The notes beneath the pieces were generated by a model. That model saw only the letters and a list, made by a program, of their open reading frames with translations, was not told where the DNA came from and did no database searches. Positions 1 through 8,258 of a stretch of 41,003 nt of DNA are shown piece by piece (position 1 is the first letter of the stretch; each line of letters starts with the position of its first letter). The DNA comes from Mycobacterium sp. E183 (GTDB lineage: Bacteria > Actinomycetota > Actinomycetes > Mycobacteriales > Mycobacteriaceae), in the NCBI RefSeq assembly GCF_001667735.1, contig NZ_LZJN01000005.1:1-41003 (forward strand). The letters run 5' to 3'. The position numbers and the translations under genes are program-made.

Positions 1-358
1 TCAGCCGGTCGGGGGGGACGTCGGTGGAGGCCATGGACTCCGAGACATCGATCACCAGCATCACGACCGCCCGGTTGAGCGGGATCCGGACGTCGGACGT
101 CGGACCGGCCATCGCGGTGGTCAGCAGCACCAGCGACGTGGCGAGCAGGATCGTCGGCACGTGCCGCCAGCGGCTGGGGCGCGCCGGTGCGACCCGCTCC
201 AGCACCTCCATGTTGGCGAACCGCAGCACGCGGCGGCGGCGGGCGAACTGCAGCACGACGTAGATCCCCAGGACCAGCAGAACCGCCAGCAGGAACAGGA
301 AGAACCACGCGTTCTGGAAGCCGGTGACCGACACGGGGCCCAGCAGTGGCAGCTTCAT
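1..358 (-). CDS. VWA-domain membrane protein, 5' part only
   Basis: The reading frame starts at an ATG at 358 and runs off the left edge, giving 119 complete codons. The first residues form a membrane segment (about residues 10-35), followed by an Arg-rich stretch, a second membrane segment (about 70-90), and the start of a von Willebrand A domain. The MIDAS motif is visible as DVSES near the end (consensus DxSxS). This arrangement matches the Rv1481/BatA-like membrane VWA proteins that accompany MoxR AAA+ ATPases in mycobacteria; such proteins are thought to act as envelope chaperone or metal-dependent assembly factors. The cupin gene lies 48 nt upstream on the same strand, so they may be co-transcribed, but their functions are not obviously linked. 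The family is fairly sure; the specific role is not known. Confidence 0.8.
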   Translation of the reverse strand, partial: MKLPLLGPVSVTGFQNAWFFLFLLAVLLVLGIYVVLQFARRRRVLRFANMEVLERVAPARPSRWRHVPTILLATSLVLLTTAMAGPTSDVRIPLNRAVVMLVIDVSESMASTDVPPDRL

Positions 359-406
359 GTGCAGCCACACTATGCGCCCGGTGGGCCCCGTGCACTCTCC
401 CGCGGG

Positions 407-1435
407 TCAGCCGGCGACGAGGTCGCGGCGCTGCGTGAACTTGATGTCCAGGCTGCGGAGATGGGTCTGCAGCCCCGCGTCCTGGATCGGGATCAGGTGT
501 GCGGGCTGTCCCGTCTCGTTGTAGTGGGCGTGCCACATGCCCGGCGGCGTGGTGAAGGCGCAGCCGGCGCGCCACTCCACCCGGGTGGGGTCGACGATGT
601 CGCCGTGCTCGTCGAGGCGGGTGCCCAGCAGGGTGTAGCAGCCGCTGGCCGGCGCGTCGAGGATCAGGTCCAGGGCCACCGACTGGTGCCGGTGCGGGCG
701 CTGCACCTGGTTCGGCGGCAGGACGCCGAACATCGCCCACAGCACGTGGGTGATGGTCAGCGTCTGCTCCTGGTTGGTGTTGGCCAGCAGCACGCTGACC
801 CGGCTCTTCTCGTTGGCGCCCGGGCGTGACGCGATCTCCTCCAGCTTCGCGACGGCGTCCGAGCGGCGGAACTTGGTGGCGCGGAACCGCGGCCGGGTGG
901 CGTCGGCGCCCAGGTAGCGCATCAGCGGCTCGTCGTGCACCCAGTACATGGCCGTGTCGGTGGCCGCGTAGAAGACCGAGTGGGTGCCGGCGGGCAACGT
1001 CAGGAAGTCCCCCTTCTCCCACTGCACCAGTTGCCCGTTGACCGCGGCGAAGCCCCGCCCGTACAGCACGTAGTAAAGCTGCGAGGTGGCGTTGGGGCTC
1101 GTATCGACCTGCTCGCCCGGACGGATGCGCACGAAGTTGGCCAGCAGCGCGGGGCTGGTCGCGGCGCCGGTGTCGATGCCCAGCTCCTTGGACAGATCCA
1201 GCGGGATTACACCCGTCGGCTGATCGGTGTAGGTATCCGCATCGAACCGGGTAACCGGCACCTGCGGGACGTGGCCCGAGCCGATCGGGTTGGCGGCCTT
1301 CGAGTACTCGAAGTACTCCGCGTCGGAGGCCCAGTCCTGGAAACGACCTTCGAAGCCGTATTCGGCGACGTTGATCATCGGCGCCGGGATCGTCGGATCC
1401 AGGTTCGGGGTCACGGATTGTTCGGTGACGGGCAT
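407..1435 (-). CDS. Bicupin, gentisate 1,2-dioxygenase-like protein
   Basis: This 342-residue protein has two cupin barrels, the arrangement of gentisate/salicylate-type ring-cleaving dioxygenases. The N-terminal barrel (about 85-170) shows no HxH metal motif. The C-terminal barrel has PHRHQ (H248, H250) and a WHAHYN segment (H302, H304), which would hold Fe(II). It therefore probably has one active metal site, as in gentisate dioxygenases, but the substrate cannot be read from sequence. I chose the ATG at 1435 because GAAGGAG lies about 8 nt upstream; an in-frame ATG at 1483 would add 16 charged residues with a poorer ribosome site. The gene is divergent from a GntR/FCD regulator, the usual arrangement for a catabolic enzyme controlled by its neighbour. 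Cupin family is sure, dioxygenase activity is inferred. Confidence 0.8.
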   Translation of the reverse strand: MPVTEQSVTPNLDPTIPAPMINVAEYGFEGRFQDWASDAEYFEYSKAANPIGSGHVPQVPVTRFDADTYTDQPTGVIPLDLSKELGIDTGAATSPALLANFVRIRPGEQVDTSPNATSQLYYVLYGRGFAAVNGQLVQWEKGDFLTLPAGTHSVFYAATDTAMYWVHDEPLMRYLGADATRPRFRATKFRRSDAVAKLEEIASRPGANEKSRVSVLLANTNQEQTLTITHVLWAMFGVLPPNQVQRPHRHQSVALDLILDAPASGCYTLLGTRLDEHGDIVDPTRVEWRAGCAFTTPPGMWHAHYNETGQPAHLIPIQDAGLQTHLRSLDIKFTQRRDLVAG

Positions 1436-1492
1436 TTTCGCGGCTCCTTCGGCCTGCTCGCGGGCTTCTTCGATGCGTCTCATGTTTCTTTC

Positions 1493-1554
1493 GTATCTAT
1501 CTTGTATCTCAGTTGTCGCCCTGTCAAGGTCTGTGGTGGTGTACCGTCACCACA
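1493..1554. promoter_or_regulatory. Candidate GntR operator region between cupin gene and gntR
   Basis: The divergent intergenic region holds two visible elements. One is a perfect inverted repeat, TGTGGTG at 1532-1538 and CACCACA at 1548-1554, with a 9-nt spacer. The other is a direct repeat GTATCT at 1493-1498 and 1504-1509, one helical turn apart, immediately upstream of the cupin gene. Either could be bound by the adjacent GntR protein. The repeats are seen; the binding role is inferred. Confidence 0.45.
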
Positions 1555-1588
1555 CTGCTGGGATACGACTTAGCTACCGGAAGGCTGG

Positions 1589-2260
1589 ATGGCACCGATC
1601 GACCCGCGGCCGGCCACGGCCAAGGACCGCGCACTGGACTACGTCAAGACGCAGGTGCTCACCGGCGCGTTCCCGGGCGGGGAGCTGATCAGCGAGGGCG
1701 ACGTCGCCACGGCGCTCGGAATGTCGCGCACACCGGTGCGCGAGGCGTTCCTGCGGCTGGAGGCCGAGGGGCTGCTGCGGCTGTACCCGCAGCGGGGCGC
1801 CCTGGTCGTCCCGGTGTCCCCGGACGAGGTCCGGTCGGTGATGGAGGCCCGGCTGGTCCTGGAGCAGTTCGCGGCGACCAAGGTGGTCGGCCGCGGGACC
1901 GCCTCGTGCGCCGCGATTTTCGATCGGCTCTCCGGCGAGCTTCGGCGGCAGCGCGCCGCCGCCGACCGCTCCGATTGGCCCGACTTCCTCGATGCCGACC
2001 GCGCCTTCCACGCCATCACCCTGGCCGAATCGGGGAACGCCATTCTGGCGGGTTTCCACGCGTCGCTGCGGGACCGGCAGATGCGGATGATCGGCGAATC
2101 GGCGCTCCGCGATCCGGACCGGGTCACGACCATCATCGACGAGCACCGCGAGATCGCCGAGGCACTGCGCGACGGTGACGGCCCGCGAGCGTCGCGCGCG
2201 GTGCAGACCCACCTGGCCAGCACGGTGCGCGCCATCGGGCTGGCTTCCGATCTGATTTGA
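1589..2260 (+). CDS. GntR-family (FadR/FCD) transcriptional regulator
   Basis: This 223-residue protein has an N-terminal winged helix-turn-helix (about residues 12-75) with the family signature SRTPVREA at 46-53. A C-terminal all-helical FCD ligand-binding domain (about 85-215) follows. The usual FCD metal-binding residues can be placed: D137 and H141 in DADRAFH, H186 in DEHRE and H208 in QTHLA, so a metal-bound carboxylate effector is likely. The ATG has GGAAGG 4 nt upstream. The gene is divergent from the cupin dioxygenase-like gene and probably controls it, and itself, through the shared intergenic region. The effector is unknown; an aromatic acid or its ring-cleavage product is a plausible guess from the neighbour. 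Confidence 0.88.
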   Translation: MAPIDPRPATAKDRALDYVKTQVLTGAFPGGELISEGDVATALGMSRTPVREAFLRLEAEGLLRLYPQRGALVVPVSPDEVRSVMEARLVLEQFAATKVVGRGTASCAAIFDRLSGELRRQRAAADRSDWPDFLDADRAFHAITLAESGNAILAGFHASLRDRQMRMIGESALRDPDRVTTIIDEHREIAEALRDGDGPRASRAVQTHLASTVRAIGLASDLI

Positions 2261-2262
2261 GC

Positions 2263-2291
2263 TCAGGCGAATTGTGTTAGAAGTCGCCTGA
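2263..2291 (+). terminator. Stem-loop downstream of gntR
   Basis: Three nucleotides after the gntR stop there is a perfect 8-bp inverted repeat, TCAGGCGA (2263-2270) and TCGCCTGA (2284-2291), with a 13-nt A/T-rich loop. No U-tract follows, which is common for mycobacterial terminators. It could instead be a protein-binding site upstream of the small membrane protein gene. Confidence 0.4.
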
Positions 2292-2352
2292 TTCGGGGAA
2301 GTCCCGTCGAAGATGGTGCCCACCCCGGGCGCCGCTACGACAGGAGCTCGAA

Positions 2353-2637
2353 GTGATCACATCCATAATCCTCGCCCTCATCGTGGGCGCGATCATCGGT
2401 TTGGTCGCGCGCCTCGTGATGCCGGGGAAGCAGAACGTCGGCATGATCATGACGGTCGTGCTCGGCGCGGTCGGCGGCCTGATCGGCTCGTGGGCCGCCA
2501 GCCAATTCGGTTACCACAACGCCAACGGCGGGGTGGCCTGGGTTCCGTTCTTCATCGGGGTGGGCGCCGCCATCGTCCTGATCGCGCTGTACGAAGCGCT
2601 GACCGGTCGCCGCACCGGCACCCGGCTGACCCGTTAA
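2353..2637 (+). CDS. GlsB/YeaQ/YmgE-family small membrane protein
   Basis: This 94-residue, very hydrophobic protein has three predicted membrane segments (about residues 3-22, 30-50 and 62-84). Its Gly-rich helices carry the family pattern GxxxGxxARxxMPG near the N-terminus. This matches the transglycosylase-associated / GlsB stress-response membrane protein family, whose biochemical role is not established; members are induced by envelope or general stress. The GTG start has AGGAG (2342-2346) 6 nt upstream. It is a separate unit between the gntR hairpin and a hairpin at its own 3' end, and converges on add. Family assignment is firm, function unknown. Confidence 0.85.
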   Translation: MITSIILALIVGAIIGLVARLVMPGKQNVGMIMTVVLGAVGGLIGSWAASQFGYHNANGGVAWVPFFIGVGAAIVLIALYEALTGRRTGTRLTR

Positions 2638-2655
2638 CCGGTCGGCCGAAAGCTG

Positions 2656-2686
2656 CGCCGCTCACCCGGATTTCGGGCGGGCGGCG
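2656..2686. terminator. Bidirectional hairpin between the GlsB-type gene and add
   Basis: A strong stem sits between the convergent stops. CGCCGC (2656-2661) pairs with GCGGCG (2681-2686), and inside it CCCG (2665-2668) pairs with CGGG (2674-2677). The right arm touches the add stop codon at 2687. It can serve both strands as a U-less terminator. Confidence 0.55.
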
Positions 2687-3778
2687 TCAGCCTGCTATCA
2701 GCACCGCGTAGCGCGGCTTGATCACGTCGTCGATGATCGCCAGCCGCTCGTCGAAAGGAAGGAACGCCGACTTCATCGCGTTGATGGTGAACCGCTCGAG
2801 GTCGCTCCAGCCGTAGCCGAAAGCCTCGACCAAACGCCACATTTCGAGGCTCATCGTGGTATCGCTCATCAGGCGGTTGTCGGTGTTGACGGTCACCCGG
2901 AACCGGGTGCGGGCCAACAGGTCGAACGGGTGGTCCGCGATGCTCTTCACGGCGCCGGTCTGCACGTTGGAACTCGGGCACAGCTCCAACGGAATCCGCT
3001 TGTCCCGCAGGATGGCCGCCTGCTGGCCCAGCCGGACGCGACCGTCTTCTAGGACCTCGATGTCGTCGACGATACGCACCCCGTGGCCAAGGCGGTCGGC
3101 GCCGCAGAACGCGATCGCCTCGTGGATCGACGGCAGCCCGAAGGCCTCGCCCGCGTGAATGGTGAAGCGCGCGTTGTGGTCTCGCATGTACTCGAAGGCG
3201 TCCAGGTGCCGTGTCGGCGGGTTGCCCGCCTCGGCGCCGGCGATGTCGAACCCCACAACACCCTTGTCCCGGAACCGGATTGCCAGCTCGGCGATCTCCC
3301 GGGACACCGCGGCGTGCCGCATGGCGGTGACCAGCAGCCGCACCACGATCGGCCGGCCCGCTGCGGCGCAGGCCTGCTCGCCGTCGGCGAAACCGGCCAG
3401 CACGGCGTCCACGATCTCGTCGAACGACAGGCCCCGGTCGATATGTAGTTCCGGCGCGAACCGGATCTCGGCGTACACCACCGAATCGGCGGCCAAATCT
3501 TCGACGCACTCGTAGGCGACACGATGCAGCGCGTCGGCCGTCTGCATGACCGCCACGGTGTGCGAGAAGGGCTCCAGGTAGCGCTCCAGCGAGCCGCTGT
3601 GCGACCGGGTGCGAAACCAGGTGGCCAGCTCGTCGACGTCGGTGGTGGGCAGCCCGTCGTAGCCGGTCTGGCCGGCGATTTCGACCACGGTCGACGGGCG
3701 CAGTCCCCCGTCGAGGTGATCGTGCAGCAGCGCCTTGGGCGCCCGCTTGATCTGCTCGAGGCCCAGCGGTGTTGTCAC
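2687..3778 (-). CDS. add: Adenosine deaminase
   Basis: Adenosine deaminase hydrolyses adenosine and deoxyadenosine to inosine and deoxyinosine in purine salvage, in the cytoplasm. The 363-residue sequence carries all zinc and catalytic motifs: LLHDHLDGG (H19, H21), HAGEAFG (His ligand and catalytic Glu), the SSN motif in [11 protein letters not shown], and NTDNRLMS (Asp ligand). Length matches the mycobacterial enzyme. The start is a GTG at 3778, overlapping the deoA stop as GTGA, so translation is probably coupled to deoA. The open frame extends far upstream through deoA in another frame, but that part is a high-GC shadow. It is the last gene of the cdd-deoA-add salvage operon. Confidence 0.96.
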   Translation of the reverse strand: MTTPLGLEQIKRAPKALLHDHLDGGLRPSTVVEIAGQTGYDGLPTTDVDELATWFRTRSHSGSLERYLEPFSHTVAVMQTADALHRVAYECVEDLAADSVVYAEIRFAPELHIDRGLSFDEIVDAVLAGFADGEQACAAAGRPIVVRLLVTAMRHAAVSREIAELAIRFRDKGVVGFDIAGAEAGNPPTRHLDAFEYMRDHNARFTIHAGEAFGLPSIHEAIAFCGADRLGHGVRIVDDIEVLEDGRVRLGQQAAILRDKRIPLELCPSSNVQTGAVKSIADHPFDLLARTRFRVTVNTDNRLMSDTTMSLEMWRLVEAFGYGWSDLERFTINAMKSAFLPFDERLAIIDDVIKPRYAVLIAG

Positions 3779-5061
3779 GTTAGGATCCGATCGATGACCA
3801 ACGGCCGCGGATCGGGCGCCGAGTCGCCGACTCGGTAGCCGCCGTCCAATTCGGACAGCGCGGCGCCGAAGCGCTCCGGGGTGTCGGTATAGAGGGTGAA
3901 CAGCGGCGCGCCGGGCGCCACGGGGTCGCCGGGGCGGCGATGGATCCGGATGCCGGCGCCGGCCTGCACCCGTTCGCCCGGACGGGATCTGCCCGCACCG
4001 AGCCGCCAAGCCGCCTGCCCCACTGCCATCGCGTCGATATCGCCCATTGTGCCGCCCCGCCCCGCGGCCACGGTCTCGGAATGCGCACCGATCGGCAACG
4101 GAACCGACAGATCCCCGCCCTGAGCCGCGACGAGCCGGCGGAATCGGTCCATCGCGGTGCCGTCGCGCAGCGTCGCGGCGGGGTCGCGGCCGTCGAGCCC
4201 GGCCAGCTCGAGCATCTCGCCGGCCAGGCGCACCGTCAGCTCGACCACGTCGGGCGGCCCGCCGCCGGCCAGCACGTCCAGCGCCTCGGCGACCTCGAGG
4301 GCGTTGCCGACGGTCGCGCCCAGCGGGGTGTTCATATCGGTCAGCAGCGCGCGGGTCGGCACGTCGTGCGCCGCGCCCAGCTCCACCATGGTGTGGGCCA
4401 GCTCGCGGCACCGGTCCGGAGAACGCAGCAGGGCTCCGGAGCCCACCTTCACGTCGAGCACCAGGGCGCCGGTCCCCTCGGCCAGCTTCTTGCTCATCAC
4501 CGAGCTGGCGATCAGGGGCAGCGACTCGACGGTCGCGGTGACGTCGCGCAGCGCGTACAGCTTGGCGTCGGCCGGGGCCAGCTCGCCGGCGGCGAAGATG
4601 GCCGCGCCGACGTCGAGCAGTTGCGCGCGCACCCGCCGGTTGGACAGCACGGGGGTGAACCCGGCGATCGCCTCGAGCTTGTCCAGGGTGCCGCCGGTGT
4701 GCCCGAGCCCGCGCCCCGACGCCTGGGGCACCGCCGCACCGCAGGCGGCGACGACGGCCACCAGGGGCAGGGTGATCTTGTCCCCCACGCCGCCGGTGGA
4801 GTGCTTGTCGACGGTGGGCATCGGCAGGTCGCGGAAGTCCAGCCGCGGGCCGGAGGCCAGCATGGCCGCGGTCCAGCGGGCGGTCTCGCCGCGGTCCATG
4901 CCGCGCAGGAAGATCGCCATCAGCAGCGCCGACATCTGTTCCTCGGCCACCCGGCCGTGGGTGTAGGCGTCGACGACCCACGCGATGGCGGCATCGGACA
5001 GCCGGCCGCCGTCGCGCTTGGTTCGGATCACCGTCGGCGCGTCGAATGCGTGGTCGGTCAA
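3775..5061 (-). CDS. deoA: Thymidine phosphorylase
   Basis: DeoA converts thymidine and phosphate to thymine and 2-deoxyribose-1-phosphate in the cytoplasm. At 428 residues it has the usual length and domain order: a small helical domain (about 1-65 and 165-195), a large alpha/beta domain, and a C-terminal cap (about 340-428). The family signature around [16 protein letters not shown] is intact, as are the phosphate-binding [10 protein letters not shown] and the MSKKLAEG segment. The start is an unusual TTG at 5061, overlapping the cdd stop as TTGA. I chose it because the following residues ([18 protein letters not shown]) align with the known N-terminus and anything upstream is shadow frame. 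It is co-transcribed between cdd and add. Confidence 0.95.
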   Translation of the reverse strand: MTDHAFDAPTVIRTKRDGGRLSDAAIAWVVDAYTHGRVAEEQMSALLMAIFLRGMDRGETARWTAAMLASGPRLDFRDLPMPTVDKHSTGGVGDKITLPLVAVVAACGAAVPQASGRGLGHTGGTLDKLEAIAGFTPVLSNRRVRAQLLDVGAAIFAAGELAPADAKLYALRDVTATVESLPLIASSVMSKKLAEGTGALVLDVKVGSGALLRSPDRCRELAHTMVELGAAHDVPTRALLTDMNTPLGATVGNALEVAEALDVLAGGGPPDVVELTVRLAGEMLELAGLDGRDPAATLRDGTAMDRFRRLVAAQGGDLSVPLPIGAHSETVAAGRGGTMGDIDAMAVGQAAWRLGAGRSRPGERVQAGAGIRIHRRPGDPVAPGAPLFTLYTDTPERFGAALSELDGGYRVGDSAPDPRPLVIDRILT

Positions 5062-5456
5062 CGGGGTTCCCGCGGCAGGTCGGCGTCGAAGGCGTCGGGC
5101 AGCAGCTCGCCGAGGCGGCGGGGCCCGGCCGGGTGGTCGATCAGCAGCTCGGGGCCGCCGTGCTCGAGGAGCAGCTGGCGGCACCGCCCGCAGGGCATCA
5201 GCGCGGCCCCTCGGCCGTCGACGCAGGCCAGCGCGACCAGCCGGCCGCCACCCGTCGCGTGTAGGGCGGACACCACACCGCATTCGGCACAGAGACCAAG
5301 GCCATATGAGACGTTCTCCACATTGCAGCCGGTGACGACCCGCCCGTCGTCCACCAGCGCGGCCGCCCCCACCGGGAACCGCGAATAGGGCGCGTAGGCC
5401 CCCGCCGCGGCACCGATTGCCATGCGGCGCAGCGCTTTCCAATCGACATCAGGCAT
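5058..5456 (-). CDS. cdd: Cytidine deaminase
   Basis: Cdd deaminates cytidine and deoxycytidine to (deoxy)uridine in pyrimidine salvage. The 132-residue protein is the small homotetrameric type. Zinc site and catalytic Glu are visible in CAEC (C56, E58) and PCGRC (C89, C92), and the substrate-binding CNVENVSYG is intact. It is the first gene of the cdd-deoA-add operon and divergent from sdhC. No strong ribosome site is seen before the ATG at 5456. A TAGGGT box on the minus strand at 5494-5499 could be its -10 element. Confidence 0.96.
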   Translation of the reverse strand: MPDVDWKALRRMAIGAAAGAYAPYSRFPVGAAALVDDGRVVTGCNVENVSYGLGLCAECGVVSALHATGGGRLVALACVDGRGAALMPCGRCRQLLLEHGGPELLIDHPAGPRRLGELLPDAFDADLPREPR

Positions 5457-5493
5457 ACCCGACCCCGCTCAGCTCTTGCCACCCAAGACTGTC

Positions 5494-5564
5494 ACCCTAA
5501 CCCTGACGGGCGAGTTCGCCCGGCGCACCGCTCGGCGCGGGTCGTCCCCGCGCGGGGTTAGGCT
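5494..5564. promoter_or_regulatory. Divergent promoter region of cdd and sdhC
   Basis: A mycobacterial-type -10 box (TANNNT) is seen for each direction: TAGGGT on the minus strand at 5494-5499 for cdd, and TAGGCT on the plus strand at 5559-5564 for sdhC. Just upstream of the latter is a perfect inverted repeat, GCGCGGG (5535-5541) and CCCGCGC (5547-5553), where a regulator could block the sdh promoter. No clear -35 hexamers are seen. Confidence 0.35.
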
Positions 5565-5600
5565 GAACTGGGTCGATGTCAGAAGGCGGTGAGGACTCCG

Positions 5601-6035
5601 GTGACCACACAGGCGACAACCGCGGATCCGGCGGCACAATCTGCACCCTCGCGCAGGCGGCGACCACCCCGCACCCTGTATCGGGGCGACCCGGGCATGT
5701 GGTCGTGGGTGCTGCACCGCATCAGCGGCGCGACGATCTTCTTCTTCCTGTTCGTCCACGTGCTGGACGCCGCGATGCTGCGGGTGAGCCCGCAGACCTA
5801 CAACGCGGTGATCCACGACTACCAGACCCCGGTCGTCGGCCTGATGGAGTACGGGCTGGTGGCCGCCGTCCTCTTCCACGGGCTGAACGGGATCCGCGTC
5901 ATCCTGATCGACTTCTGGTCGGAGGGCCCCCGCTACCAGAGGTTGATGTTCTGGATCGTCGGAATCGTCTTCCTGCTGCTGATGGTTCCGGCCGGTGTGG
6001 TGACCGGCATCCACATCTGGGAGCACCTCCGATGA
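5601..6035 (+). CDS. sdhC: Succinate dehydrogenase cytochrome b556 subunit
   Basis: SdhC is one of two membrane anchors of succinate:menaquinone oxidoreductase (complex II). The 144-residue protein has an Arg/Pro-rich cytoplasmic N-terminus and three membrane helices starting at about residues 46, 80 and 116. LHRISGATIFFFLFVH holds the conserved His/Ser/Arg of the quinone and heme region, and HGLNGIRVILIDF is the second conserved block. I chose GTG 5601 because GAGG (5591-5594) sits 6 nt upstream; GTG 5589 has its purine tract too close. Its stop overlaps the sdhD start as ATGA. First gene of sdhCDAB, the Rv3316-Rv3319 type enzyme. Confidence 0.93.
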   Translation: MTTQATTADPAAQSAPSRRRRPPRTLYRGDPGMWSWVLHRISGATIFFFLFVHVLDAAMLRVSPQTYNAVIHDYQTPVVGLMEYGLVAAVLFHGLNGIRVILIDFWSEGPRYQRLMFWIVGIVFLLLMVPAGVVTGIHIWEHLR

Positions 6036-6502
6036 GCTCGCCCGACCTGCAGCTGGGCCGCGGCCAGGTGGCCCCCGTGCACCAGCGCAGCCACGACCGC
6101 CCGGCCAGCCTGGACAACCCGCGCTCACCGCGGCGCCGGGCCGGCATCCCCAACTTCGAGAAGTTCGCCTGGCTGTTCATGCGGTTCTCCGGTGTCGCGC
6201 TGATCGTCCTGGCCGTCGGGCACCTGTTCATCATGCTGATGTGGGACAACGGCGTGTACCGCATCGACTTCAACTACGTCGCGCAGCGCTGGGCATCGCC
6301 GTTCTGGCAGTTCTGGGACCTCGCCCTGTTGTGGCTGGCGCAGCTGCACGGCGGCAACGGCCTGCGCACCATCATCGACGACTACAGCCGCAAGGACAGC
6401 ACCCGGTTCTGGCTCAACAGCCTGCTGTTGCTGTCGATGGGGTTCACGTTGGTCCTCGGCACCTACGTGCTGGTGACATTCGACCCGAACATCGGAGGCT
6501 GA
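6032..6502 (+). CDS. sdhD: Succinate dehydrogenase membrane anchor subunit
   Basis: SdhD is the second membrane anchor of complex II and with SdhC forms the quinone site. The 156-residue protein has a soluble basic N-terminus of about 45 residues and three membrane helices (about 53-73, 88-110, 128-150). HGGNGLRTIIDDY mirrors the HGLNGIRVILIDF block of SdhC, the expected pseudo-symmetry of the two anchors. The ATG overlaps the sdhC stop by 4 nt and the sdhA GTG follows 1 nt after its stop, so translation is likely coupled through the operon. Slightly longer than the M. tuberculosis protein because of its N-terminus. Confidence 0.93.
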   Translation: MSSPDLQLGRGQVAPVHQRSHDRPASLDNPRSPRRRAGIPNFEKFAWLFMRFSGVALIVLAVGHLFIMLMWDNGVYRIDFNYVAQRWASPFWQFWDLALLWLAQLHGGNGLRTIIDDYSRKDSTRFWLNSLLLLSMGFTLVLGTYVLVTFDPNIGG

Positions 6503-6503
6503 G

Positions 6504-8258
6504 GTGATCCAGCAACACCGCTACGACGTGGTCATCGTCGGCGCCGGCGGTGCCGGCATGCGCGCGGCGGTGGAGGCCGGCCCCCGCGTCCGGACCGCCG
6601 TACTCACCAAGCTCTACCCCACGCGTAGCCACACCGGCGCCGCCCAAGGGGGCATGTGCGCGGCCCTGGCCAACGTCGAGGACGACAACTGGGAATGGCA
6701 CACCTTCGACACCGTCAAGGGCGGCGACTACCTCGCCGACCAGGACGCGGTGGAGATCATGTGCAAGGAAGCCATCGACGCTGTGCTCGACCTGGAGAAG
6801 ATGGGGATGCCGTTCAACCGCACCCCAGAGGGCCGCATCGACCAGCGCCGCTTCGGCGGGCACACCCGCGAGCACGGCAAGGCCCCGGTGCGCCGGGCGT
6901 GCTACGCCGCCGACCGCACCGGCCACATGATCCTGCAGACCCTCTACCAGAACTGCGTCAAGCACGACGTGCAGTTCTTCAACGAGTTCTACGCCCTGGA
7001 CCTGGTTCTGACGCAGACGCCGAGCGGCCCAGTCGCCACCGGCGTGGTGGCCTACGAGCTGGCCACCGGTGAGATCCACGTCTTCCACGCCAAGGCCGTG
7101 GTGCTGGCGACCGGCGGCTCGGGCCGGATGTACAAGACCACCTCCAACGCGCACACGCTCACCGGCGACGGCATCGGCATCGTGTTCCGCAAGGGACTTC
7201 CGTTGGAGGACATGGAGTTTCACCAGTTCCATCCCACCGGCCTGGCGGGGCTGGGCATCCTGATCTCCGAGGCGGTGCGCGGCGAGGGCGGGCGACTGCT
7301 CAACGGCGAGGGCGAGCGCTTCATGGAGCGCTACGCGCCGACCATCGTCGACCTGGCGCCCCGCGACATCGTCGCCCGCTCAATGGTTTTGGAGGTGCTG
7401 GAGGGCCGCGGCGCCGGCCCGCACAAGGACTACGTCTACATCGACGTGCGCCACCTCGGCGAGGACGTGCTCGAGGCCAAGCTGCCCGACATCACCGAGT
7501 TCGCCCGCACCTACCTGGGCGTCGACCCGGTGCACGAGCTGGTCCCCGTATACCCGACGTGTCACTACGTCATGGGCGGCATCCCCACCACCGTCACCGG
7601 ACAGGTGTTGCGGGACAACACGTCCACGGTGCCGGGCCTGTACGCGGCCGGCGAGTGCGCGTGTGTGTCGGTGCACGGCGCCAACCGGCTGGGCACCAAT
7701 TCGCTGTTGGACATCAACGTGTTCGGCCGTCGGGCCGGGATAGCCGCCGCGGACTACGCCGACGGGCACGACTTCGTCGACATGCCGCCCAACCCGGAGG
7801 CGATGGTCGTCGGCTGGGTCGGTGACATCTTGAGCGAGCACGGCAACGAGCGGGTGGCCGACATCCGCGGCGCGCTGCAGCAGTCGATGGACAACAACGC
7901 CGCCGTGTTCCGCACCGAGGAGACGCTCAAGCAGGCGCTGACCGACATCCACGCGCTCAAGGAGCGGTACTCGCGAATCACGGTGCACGACAAGGGAAAG
8001 CGGTTCAATAGCGACCTGCTGGAGGCCATCGAACTGGGCTTCCTGCTGGAGCTGGCCGAGGTCACCGTGGTCGGCGCGCTGAACCGCAAGGAGTCCCGCG
8101 GCGGGCACGCCCGGGAGGACTACCCGAACCGCGACGACGTGAACTACATGCGCCACACCATGGCCTACAAGCAGGGCAGCGACCTGCTGAGCGACATCGC
8201 GCTGGACTTCAAGCCCGTCGTGCAGACCCGCTACGAACCGAAGGAACGGAAGTACTGA
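6504..8258 (+). CDS. sdhA: Succinate dehydrogenase flavoprotein subunit
   Basis: SdhA oxidises succinate to fumarate on covalently bound FAD in the TCA cycle. The 584-residue sequence has the dinucleotide-binding GAGGAG near residue 13, the flavinylation site RSHTGAAQGG (H43 carries FAD), HQFHPTG and RGEGGRLLNGEG of the active site, RDIVARSM, and AAGECACVSVHGANRLGTNS. The C-terminal RKESRGGHAREDYP is the conserved helical-domain signature. GTG at 6504 has GGAGG (6494-6498) with 5-nt spacing. The stop overlaps the sdhB ATG by 1 nt (TGATG). No assembly-factor gene is adjacent. Confidence 0.97.
   Translation: MIQQHRYDVVIVGAGGAGMRAAVEAGPRVRTAVLTKLYPTRSHTGAAQGGMCAALANVEDDNWEWHTFDTVKGGDYLADQDAVEIMCKEAIDAVLDLEKMGMPFNRTPEGRIDQRRFGGHTREHGKAPVRRACYAADRTGHMILQTLYQNCVKHDVQFFNEFYALDLVLTQTPSGPVATGVVAYELATGEIHVFHAKAVVLATGGSGRMYKTTSNAHTLTGDGIGIVFRKGLPLEDMEFHQFHPTGLAGLGILISEAVRGEGGRLLNGEGERFMERYAPTIVDLAPRDIVARSMVLEVLEGRGAGPHKDYVYIDVRHLGEDVLEAKLPDITEFARTYLGVDPVHELVPVYPTCHYVMGGIPTTVTGQVLRDNTSTVPGLYAAGECACVSVHGANRLGTNSLLDINVFGRRAGIAAADYADGHDFVDMPPNPEAMVVGWVGDILSEHGNERVADIRGALQQSMDNNAAVFRTEETLKQALTDIHALKERYSRITVHDKGKRFNSDLLEAIELGFLLELAEVTVVGALNRKESRGGHAREDYPNRDDVNYMRHTMAYKQGSDLLSDIALDFKPVVQTRYEPKERKY

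Noticed and set aside
3779..4981. Open frame extending add upstream to a 764-codon reading frame
   Set aside because: The upstream part is the deoA region in another frame, with Arg/Gly/Ala-rich, low-complexity translation typical of high-GC shadow frames. The known N-terminus of adenosine deaminase begins at 3778.
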